Assembly: GCA_963750295.1 (NCBI GenBank)
Contig: CAVVPY010000001.1
Coordinates: 2,790,001 to 2,854,000 of the forward strand
Direction: 5' to 3'
DNA: 64,000 nt
From: CAVVPY01 sp963750295
Lineage (GTDB): Bacteria; Actinomycetota; Actinomycetes; Mycobacteriales; Jatrophihabitantaceae
Under the pieces are notes generated by a model. The model did no database searches. It was not told where the DNA came from and saw only the letters and a program-made list of their open reading frames with translations. Shown here one piece after another: positions 58,629 to 64,000 of the stretch. Every line of letters begins with the position of its first letter. Position 1 is the first letter of the stretch. The translations under genes and the position numbers were made by a program.

Positions 58629-59074
58629 GCGGCAGCTCCTCGGGCAACGATGGTCGAGTACGCGGTGACGATCGGTTCGCCCGCCACCGTCGTCACGTCC
58701 GACCGGGTGGTGACGATGTCGTTCCCCGCGGCCACGCGGACGCTCTCGACCGTCACGACGACCTGCAGGATGTCGCCGGCGCGGATTGGCCGCACGTGCA
58801 CGAAACGCTGCTCGCCGTGCACGACGCGGGAGTAGTCGATGCCGAGCTCAGGATCCATGATCACCTGATGTCCCGCGCGCATGGTGACCACGATGGCGAA
58901 CGTGGGTGGGGCGATCACGTCCGGATGACCGAGCGCCTGCGCGGCCGCGCGATTGCGGTACACCGGATTGGGATCGTTGATCGCGTCGGCGAATTCCTCG
59001 ATCTTCTCCCGTCCTACCTCGTAGGGCTCGGTGGGCGGGTACGCGCGTCCGGCGAAGGACGGGTCGAGAGCCAT
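58625..59074 (-). CDS. hadA: MaoC-like dehydratase, non-catalytic partner (HadA)
   Basis: A 149-residue hot-dog protein. The hydratase motif is degenerate (INDPNPVYRNR: Tyr in place of the catalytic His), as in mycobacterial HadA, which binds acyl chain while HadB does chemistry. Also seen are PPTFAIVVTMRAGHQVIMDP and VHGEQRFVHVRPIRAGDIL. Overlaps hadB; 41 nt after the DUF4873 gene. The lipid product made by this system is unknown. Confidence 0.92.
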   Translation of the reverse strand: MALDPSFAGRAYPPTEPYEVGREKIEEFADAINDPNPVYRNRAAAQALGHPDVIAPPTFAIVVTMRAGHQVIMDPELGIDYSRVVHGEQRFVHVRPIRAGDILQVVVTVESVRVAAGNDIVTTRSDVTTVAGEPIVTAYSTIVARGAAA

Positions 59075-59115
59075 GCCCAGACGCTACCGCCCGGGCCGGG
59101 AGGCGAAACGCGGCT

Positions 59116-59421
59116 TCAGTCCAGGACGTGCCCGAGCACGTCGAACGGGGCCGCGCCGAACCCCGCGACGCGCGGCCGTCCCCACGGGTCGACGTCGGAC
59201 AAGGTGGTCTCGACCTCGGCCGTCGGCGTGCGCAGCACGACCGTGCGAGCACCCGCGGCGAGCAGCGCCGCGACCTCGGGACTGGCCGCCACCCGGCCGT
59301 ACCAGCTGTAGGAACCGGTGATCGGGTCGAAGCGACCGGCGAGCGAAACGTTCACGGCGATGGTGGCGTCGCCGTGGACGAGCTCGGCCGGCCCGTCGTA
59401 CCCGTCGTCGGTGTGGGTCAT
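59116..59421 (-). CDS. DUF4873-family protein
   Basis: A 101-residue protein that matches the DUF4873 pattern: HGDATIAVNVSLAGRFDPIT and GSYSWYGRVAASPEVAALLA, then EVETTLSDVDPWGRPRVAGF. This domain is often fused to the C-terminus of FAD-dependent monooxygenases; here it stands alone. ATG 59421 overlaps the TetR stop (ATGA), so both are co-expressed. Confidence 0.8.
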   Translation of the reverse strand: MTHTDDGYDGPAELVHGDATIAVNVSLAGRFDPITGSYSWYGRVAASPEVAALLAAGARTVVLRTPTAEVETTLSDVDPWGRPRVAGFGAAPFDVLGHVLD

Positions 59422-60164
59422 CGGTCCTCCAGGGGGAGCAGCGCCTCGGTGAACAACGCGGCGGGCAGGGGGGTGTCGTAGCCGACCTCGATGCCGTTCG
59501 CGCGGGCGGTGCCCTCGAGCAACCGCCAGACCGCGTCGCACACGCTCGCGGTGAACCGTTCGCGCGACATCGTCCGCTTCGCCAGCCACCACGAACCGCT
59601 GGCCTCGACGTAGCCGACGATCCCGTAGGCGGCCGGCTCTGCCTGTTCGGCGTCCAGGCCGAAGTACATCATCACGATCTTCAGCAGCCCCGCCACCCGG
59701 TCGGCCAGGGTCTGCTCGACGGTGTCGAGTGACCCGGTGCGCCGCTCGCGCAGCAACAGGTAGAGGTTGGGATGCTCATCGAGCCAACCGATGATCACAC
59801 CGATCGCCGAGCCGATGAGCGAGCGTGGCGTCGACTCGCGGGTGATGGCGAGATAGGGCACCACACTGCCGATGACCTCGCCGACGACATGGTCGGCGAT
59901 CGCCTGGCGCAGGTCGTCGCGGTCGCGGAAGTAGCGGTAGAGGACGCTGCGACTGACCCCGGCGCTGTCCGCGATCTGCTCGGCACTGGCACCGGGACCG
60001 TGCTCGTCGATGGCGGCTACGCCGGCGGCCACGAAGGCCGCGCGACGCTGCGCTCGATGCTCGGCCCACCGCAGGCGGCGCCCGTCCCCGTCAGGGGCCT
60101 TGGCGAGGCGTTCAATGGTCCGGCCCGAACCGTCCAGGCTCGGTGCGCCGAGCGGGTCGTGCAT
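59418..60164 (-). CDS. TetR-family regulator
   Basis: A 248-residue regulator. The HTH is in AAFVAAGVAAIDEHGPGASA and EQIADSAGVSRSVLYRYFRD (about 45-90), followed by an effector domain of ~150 residues (VIIGWLDEHPNLYLLLRERR, GIVGYVEASGSWWLAKRTM). ATG 60164 is chosen, with AGGGG 5 nt upstream; GTG 60170 is too close to that SD. It stands between rpmG and hadA, so it may sense an acyl compound and control the DUF4873/had genes. The ligand is unknown. Confidence 0.87.
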   Translation of the reverse strand: MHDPLGAPSLDGSGRTIERLAKAPDGDGRRLRWAEHRAQRRAAFVAAGVAAIDEHGPGASAEQIADSAGVSRSVLYRYFRDRDDLRQAIADHVVGEVIGSVVPYLAITRESTPRSLIGSAIGVIIGWLDEHPNLYLLLRERRTGSLDTVEQTLADRVAGLLKIVMMYFGLDAEQAEPAAYGIVGYVEASGSWWLAKRTMSRERFTASVCDAVWRLLEGTARANGIEVGYDTPLPAALFTEALLPLEDR

Positions 60165-60271
60165 GCCCACCCCTGTCAGCGCCGGATCAGACCGCCCGCC
60201 GGCCGATCTGTGCGAGACAGCTTGTCACAGCTTCGGGTCACTGTCGCCGGGCCGGCCCGACGCGGACCCGC

Positions 60272-60436
60272 TCAGCGGGTTTCGCGGTGCTCGGTGTGCT
60301 TGCCGCAATTCGGGCAGAACTTGTTCATCGAGAGCCGGTCGGGATCGTTACGCCGGTTCTTCCGGGTGATGTAGTTGCGGTGCTTGCACTCCTGGCACGC
60401 CAAAGTGATCTTCGGACGGACGTCGGTGGCTGCCAC
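60272..60436 (-). CDS. rpmG: 50S ribosomal protein L33, zinc-binding type
   Basis: bL33, 54 residues: MAATDVRPKITLACQECKHR, then NYITRKNRRNDPDRLSMNKF, then CPNCGKHTEHRETR. Cys14, Cys17, Cys41 and Cys44 form the zinc site, so it is the C+ form. The start is GTG 60436. tRNA-Met and tRNA-Thr lie upstream; this order is the actinobacterial norm. Confidence 0.97.
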   Translation of the reverse strand: MAATDVRPKITLACQECKHRNYITRKNRRNDPDRLSMNKFCPNCGKHTEHRETR

Positions 60437-60499
60437 TGGAGGGCCTCTCTCGTTTTCGAACTACTTGGACGAACTGAGCTTCGGACGATCGAACCGGAG

Positions 60500-60573
60500 T
60501 AGCGAGGGCCGGACTTGAACCGGCGACACAGCGATTATGAGCCGCTTGCTCTACCAGACTGAGCTACCCCGCC
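60500..60573 (-). tRNA. metT: tRNA-Met (CAT anticodon), elongator-like
   Basis: A 74-nt cloverleaf: 5' GGCGGGG pairs with CCTCGCT (two G-U pairs), the anticodon loop is CTCATAA (anticodon CAT), and the T stem GCCGG/CCGGC encloses loop TTCAAGT. The first acceptor pair is a G-U wobble rather than the unpaired end of initiator tRNA. No encoded CCA. Confidence 0.92.
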
Positions 60574-60608
60574 CCGTGGACGCCTCGCCCGCAGGCGGGG
60601 CGTTCCAG

Positions 60609-60681
60609 AGCCCCCTTACGGAATCGAACCGTAGACCTTCTCCTTACCATGGAGACGCTCTGCCGACTGAGCTAAGGGGGC
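60609..60681 (-). tRNA. thrT: tRNA-Thr (GGT anticodon)
   Basis: A 73-nt cloverleaf: GCCCCCT pairs with AGGGGGC, the anticodon stem is TCTCC/GGAGA with loop ATGGTAA (anticodon GGT), and the T-arm loop is TTCGATT. No encoded CCA. It is followed after 35 nt by tRNA-Met and then by rpmG. A -10-like TAAACT lies at 60726-60731, about 45 nt upstream, without a clear -35. Confidence 0.95.
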
Positions 60682-60890
60682 AGGCACCGTTGCCGCCAGT
60701 TACAGCGAAAAGTTGCCAGCGGCCGAGTTTACACGAGCGCACGGGCACCAGGCGCCGCACGCAACCCCCGCCCGACCGGCGTGATCCATGCCCGGTTAGC
60801 TTGGCATTAGTCGTGCGTTCGACAACACTCGATTCTCGCGGCGTCACCGGATTTTCTGCGCGCCGCGGCGACGAACGAAGCGATCGACGA

Positions 60891-60938
60891 CTGGGTTCAT
60901 CACTGGGTTCATGACTGGGATCATCCACAGGGATCAAC
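60891..60938. repeat. 12-bp tandem repeat in the sdh leader region
   Basis: Four 12-bp units start at 60891, 60903, 60915 and 60927 (CTGGGTTCATCA, CTGGGTTCATGA, CTGGGATCATCC, ACAGGGATCAAC). The first two differ by one base, and later units are progressively diverged. They stand in the 300-bp gap between tRNA-Thr and the sdh genes, just before the leader ORF. Apart from these, a possible TTGGCA (60801-60806) with AACACT 17 nt later, and the leader ORF, I see nothing in this gap. Confidence 0.7.
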
Positions 60939-60949
60939 AGGAGTAGCGC

Positions 60950-60985
60950 ATGCCCGTACCGCCGCTCGGGGTCGACGCCCGATGA
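60950..60985 (+). CDS. Eleven-codon leader peptide of the sdh operon
   Basis: ATG to TGA encodes MPVPPLGVDAR. It has a strong SD (AGGAG 6 nt upstream), better than that of the following gene, and its stop codon overlaps the sdhC ATG (ATGA at 60982-60985). It is out of frame with sdhC, so it is not an extension. This strongly suggests translational coupling from a leader peptide. Confidence 0.5.
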   Translation: MPVPPLGVDAR

Positions 60986-61803
60986 CCCGCATGCAAGCCC
61001 GAACCGCGCACGGAACCGGCGCCCCGGGACGCGCCAGCATCGCCGAGCGGACGCTGCGCACCGACCGCTGGTGGCAGGCACCGCTACTGACCTTCGTCCT
61101 GCTCAGCATCTGGGTGCTGTACGCGATGGTGCGGACGGCCAGCCAGGGCGCCTACTTCGTCGACGAGTACCACTACCTGTCGCCGTTCTCGTCGCCGTGC
61201 GTGACCGCGTCGTGCATACCCGAGGCGCGTGACTTCGGCACCTGGTTCGGCCACTTCCCCCCGTTCGTCCCGTTCGCGATCGTCGTGCTGCCGTTCCTGC
61301 TCGGCTTCCGGCTCACCTGCTACTACTACCGGCGCGCGTACTACCGCGCGTTCTGGCAGTCGCCGCCGGCCTGCGCCGTCGCCGAACCGCACACCGCGTA
61401 TTCCGGTGAGACACGCTTCCCGCTGATCTTCCAGAACGCGCACCGCTACTTCTTCTACGTCGCCGGCGTCATCTCGCTGATCAACACCTACGACGTGATC
61501 CGCGCCTTCCGGGGTGCGGACGGCAAGTTCGGCCTGGGACTGGGGACGCTGGTCATGCTCGTCAACGTCGTCCTGCTCTGGGCGTACACGGTGTCGTGCC
61601 ACTCGTGCCGACACATCATCGGCGGCCGCCTGCGCAGCTTCTCGCGGCACCCGATGCGCTACCGGGCGTGGACGCTCGTCTCGAAGCTGAACGCCAAGCA
61701 CATGCAACTGGCCTGGACGACGTTGGCCACGCTGATGATCACCGATGCGTACATCGCGCTGGTGGCACACGGCACGTTCAGCGACCTGCGCATCATCAAC
61801 TGA
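60982..61803 (+). CDS. sdhC: Succinate dehydrogenase membrane anchor, Sdh1 type
   Basis: A 273-residue integral membrane protein with five hydrophobic segments (about 33-50, 93-110, 153-170, 185-203, 243-262) and conserved histidines in FGHFPPF, QNAHRYF, SCHSCRH and NAKHMQLAW, likely haem or quinone ligands. Length and gene order match the Sdh1 anchor of mycobacteria (Rv0249c), which precedes flavoprotein and FeS subunits. The chosen ATG 60982 overlaps the leader peptide stop. Confidence 0.88.
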   Translation: MTRMQARTAHGTGAPGRASIAERTLRTDRWWQAPLLTFVLLSIWVLYAMVRTASQGAYFVDEYHYLSPFSSPCVTASCIPEARDFGTWFGHFPPFVPFAIVVLPFLLGFRLTCYYYRRAYYRAFWQSPPACAVAEPHTAYSGETRFPLIFQNAHRYFFYVAGVISLINTYDVIRAFRGADGKFGLGLGTLVMLVNVVLLWAYTVSCHSCRHIIGGRLRSFSRHPMRYRAWTLVSKLNAKHMQLAWTTLATLMITDAYIALVAHGTFSDLRIIN

Positions 61804-61814
61804 GAGGTACGCAC

Positions 61815-63752
61815 GTGAGTGGCATCGAGAAGCACAGCTACGACGTCCTGGTCATCGGCGCGGGCGGCGCCGGGCTGCGGGCGGCGATCGCGGCGCACGA
61901 GGCGGGGCTTCGGGTCGCGGTGATCTGCAAGTCGCTGTTCGGCAAGGCGCACACGGTCATGGCCGAGGGCGGCTGCGCCGCGGCGATGGGCAACGCGAAC
62001 AGCAACGACAACTGGCAGGTCCACTTCCGCGACACGATGCGGGGCGGAAAGTTCCTGAACAACTGGCGGATGGCCGAGCTGCACGCGAAGGAGTCCCCCG
62101 ATCGGGTCTGGGAGCTCGAGACCTACGGCGCGCTGTTCGACCGCACCAAGGACGGCCGGATCAGCCAGCGCAACTTCGGCGGCCACGAGTATCCGCGCCT
62201 CGCGCACGTCGGCGACCGGACCGGCCTCGAGCTGATCCGCACCATGCAGCAGAAGATCGTCTCGCTGCAGCAGGACGACGCGAAGGCACGCGGCCAGCAG
62301 GGCGCGGACGAGGGCCGGCTGAAAGTGTTCGCCGAGTTCACCGTCACCGAACTGATCACCGACGAGTCCGGCGCAGCGGCCGGTGCATTCGGCTACTACC
62401 GCGAGACGGGCGAGTTCGCGCTGTTCAAGGCGCCGGCGATCGTGCTGGCGACCGGCGGCATCGGCAAGTCGTTCAAGGTCACGTCCAACTCGTGGGAGTG
62501 CACGGGGGACGGCATGGCCCTGGCCATGCGCGCCGGGTCGACCCTGCTGAACATGGAGTTCGTCCAGTTCCACCCGACCGGCATGGTCTGGCCGCCGTCG
62601 GTGAAGGGCATCCTCGTCACCGAGGGCGTGCGCGGTGACGGCGGTGTGCTGCGCAACTCCGAGAACAAGCGCTTCATGTTCAACTACGTCCCGGACGTGT
62701 TCCGCGCGCAGTATGCGGACAACGAGACCGAGGCCGACGCCTGGTACAAGGACCCGGAGAACAACAAGCGCACACCCGACCTGCTCCCCCGCGACGAGGT
62801 CGCCCGGGCGATCAACTCCGAGGTCAAAGCCGGCCGCGGATCACCCCACGGCGGCGTCTTCCTCGACATCGCCTCGCGGCTGCCGAAGGAAGAGATCCTG
62901 CGCCGGTTGCCGTCCATGCACCACCAGTTCAAGGAACTGGCCGACGTCGACATCACCGCCGAGCCGATGGAGGTCGGGCCGACCTGTCACTACGTGATGG
63001 GCGGCATCGAGGTCGACGCCGACACCGCTGCGGCGGTCGGCGTTCCGGGCCTGTTCGCCTCCGGCGAGGTGGCGGGCGGCATGCACGGGTCGAACCGGCT
63101 CGGTGGTAACTCGCTCTCGGACCTGCTCGTCTTCGGCCGCCGCTCCGGCGAGGGGGCTGCGGCGTACGTGCAGGCGCTCAACGGCGCGTACCCCGCCGTG
63201 ACCGATGCCCAACTCGCGGAGTGCGAACAGGCCGCGCTCGCGCCGTTCAACGGCGGCGGCGAGAGTGCCTATGCCGTGCACCAGGAGCTGCAGCAGGCGA
63301 TGAACGATCTCGTCGGCATCATCCGCAAGGCCGAGGAGATCGAGGACGCGCTCGAGCGGTTGGTGAAGCTCAAGGAACGCGCCGGCAACGTTTCGGTCGA
63401 GGGTGACCGGCGGTTCAATCCGGGCTGGCACGTTGCACTCGACCTGCGCAACATGATCATGGTGTCCGAGTGCATCGCCAAGGCTGCACTGTTGCGCGAG
63501 GAGTCGCGCGGCGGGCACACCCGCGACGACTTCCCGAAGATGTCGTCACAGTGGCGCCAGGTGAACCTGATCTGCTCACTCGACACGGCCGGAGAGGTCG
63601 TCGTCGAGAAGCAGCCGATGGCGCCGATGCGGCCCGACCTGCTCGCCCTGTTCAAGAAGGACGAGCTGGCCAAGTACTACACCGACGACGAGATCGCCGA
63701 CCTTCCCGACGTCGCCGCCGCGGCGCACATGGCCCCGGCGGAGGCCACATGA
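61815..63752 (+). CDS. sdhA: Succinate dehydrogenase/fumarate reductase flavoprotein subunit
   Basis: FAD subunit that oxidises succinate. With GTG 61815 (GAGAGG upstream) it is 645 residues. The dinucleotide motif is VIGAGGAGLRAA, and covalent-FAD His46 lies in FGKAHTVMAEGG. The substrate-site segments FHPTGM, LLPRDEVARAI and CHYVMGGIEVD are followed by SNRLGGNSLSDLLVFGR. Eleven nt separate it from sdhC. The open frame extends upstream across sdhC but is not coding. Confidence 0.96.
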   Translation: MSGIEKHSYDVLVIGAGGAGLRAAIAAHEAGLRVAVICKSLFGKAHTVMAEGGCAAAMGNANSNDNWQVHFRDTMRGGKFLNNWRMAELHAKESPDRVWELETYGALFDRTKDGRISQRNFGGHEYPRLAHVGDRTGLELIRTMQQKIVSLQQDDAKARGQQGADEGRLKVFAEFTVTELITDESGAAAGAFGYYRETGEFALFKAPAIVLATGGIGKSFKVTSNSWECTGDGMALAMRAGSTLLNMEFVQFHPTGMVWPPSVKGILVTEGVRGDGGVLRNSENKRFMFNYVPDVFRAQYADNETEADAWYKDPENNKRTPDLLPRDEVARAINSEVKAGRGSPHGGVFLDIASRLPKEEILRRLPSMHHQFKELADVDITAEPMEVGPTCHYVMGGIEVDADTAAAVGVPGLFASGEVAGGMHGSNRLGGNSLSDLLVFGRRSGEGAAAYVQALNGAYPAVTDAQLAECEQAALAPFNGGGESAYAVHQELQQAMNDLVGIIRKAEEIEDALERLVKLKERAGNVSVEGDRRFNPGWHVALDLRNMIMVSECIAKAALLREESRGGHTRDDFPKMSSQWRQVNLICSLDTAGEVVVEKQPMAPMRPDLLALFKKDELAKYYTDDEIADLPDVAAAAHMAPAEAT

Positions 63753-63814
63753 TCATTCGCCACAGCGCTGCTCGACACCGACCGTTCCGCGCCGACGAAG
63801 GGGCCCCGAGATGA
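63749..63814 (+). CDS. 21-codon bridging ORF between sdhA and sdhB
   Basis: ATG at 63749 overlaps the sdhA stop (ATGA), and its own TGA (63812-63814) overlaps the sdhB ATG (ATGA). It encodes MIIRHSAARHRPFRADEGAP and a final Arg. The exact double overlap fits relay of ribosomes from sdhA to sdhB. The peptide has no recognisable domain, and sdhB also has its own SD (AAGGGG). Confidence 0.45.
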   Translation: MIIRHSAARHRPFRADEGAPR

Positions 63815-64000
63815 CCTACGACGCTCACTTCCGCGTCTGGCGCGGGGACGCCGACGGCGGCGACCTGGTCGATTACACGGTCGAGGTCAACGAGGGCGAG
63901 GTCGTCCTCGACATCATCCATCGGCTGCAGGCGACCCAGGTCGGCGATCTTGCTGTGCGGTGGAACTGCAAGGCCGGCAAGTGCGGGTCGTGCAGTGCCG
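63811..64000 (+). CDS. sdhB: Succinate dehydrogenase iron-sulfur subunit, N-terminal part (runs off right edge)
   Basis: First 63 codons: MTYDAHFRVWRGDADGGDLV, then VVLDIIHRLQATQVGDLAVR and WNCKAGKCGSCSA. The CxxxxCxxC beginning of the 2Fe-2S site is visible. It completes the sdhC-sdhA-sdhB order of an Sdh1-type complex. ATG 63811 has AAGGGG 8 nt upstream. The remaining clusters are outside the window. Confidence 0.93.
   Translation, partial: MTYDAHFRVWRGDADGGDLVDYTVEVNEGEVVLDIIHRLQATQVGDLAVRWNCKAGKCGSCSA

Overview
The window is a high-GC actinobacterial chromosome segment, and almost all of it can be assigned. Most of the minus strand holds the translation and transcription super-cluster. 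Reading down the minus strand from high to low coordinates, the order is tRNA-Thr, tRNA-Met, rpmG, (TetR, DUF4873), hadA, hadB, tRNA-Trp, secE, nusG, rplK, rplA, a secreted repeat protein, rplJ, rplL, an mce lipid-import operon, rpoB, rpoC, rpsL, rpsG, fusA, tuf, the S10 and spc operons (rpsJ to secY-adk-map), an accessory island, infA, rpmJ, rpsM, rpsK, rpsD, rpoA, rplQ and truA. The lineage is Actinomycetota on four grounds: the rpmG-hadA-hadB-tRNA-Trp-secE order, MceG between rplL and rpoB, TTG-started rpoB and rpoC, and TAGACT-type -10 boxes. A non-mycobacterial, Frankia- or Jatrophihabitans-like member fits best, but the genus is not proven.

Plus-strand genes lie at the two ends of the conserved blocks. 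They are an amidase with two co-translated conserved proteins (46464-48891), a secreted phosphoesterase and an aspartate-type aminotransferase (55400-58206), and an Sdh1-type succinate dehydrogenase operon that runs off the right edge (60982-64000).

The least conventional stretch is 4425-8984. It separates map from infA, which are adjacent or nearly so in many relatives. It contains two overlapping membrane-protein genes, a YtrA-type GntR regulator, a left-handed beta-helix acyltransferase, a small HTH gene with a palindrome inside its promoter, a divergent XRE repressor plus ImmA/IrrE metallopeptidase pair, and a secreted protein with its own dyad operator. Several of these genes look leaderless, with a -10 hexamer 6-9 nt before the start codon, whereas the ribosomal genes carry clear Shine-Dalgarno sites.

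The conserved part is also informative. Four translation-related units share a promoter form of TTGGnn, 18 nt, TAnnnT (infA, str operon, rplJ, tRNA-Trp/secE). rpoB has TTGCTC-17-TAGACT. Long hairpins stand after rpoC, tuf and rplA, between rpoB and rpoC, between rpoA and rplQ, and, with 22-nt arms, between rpsN and rpsH. Short leader or bridging ORFs whose stop codon overlaps the next start recur before the XRE repressor, rpsE and sdhC and between sdhA and sdhB. uL17, uS3 and uL10 carry long Ala/Glu/Pro-rich tails, two of them built from short tandem DNA repeats.
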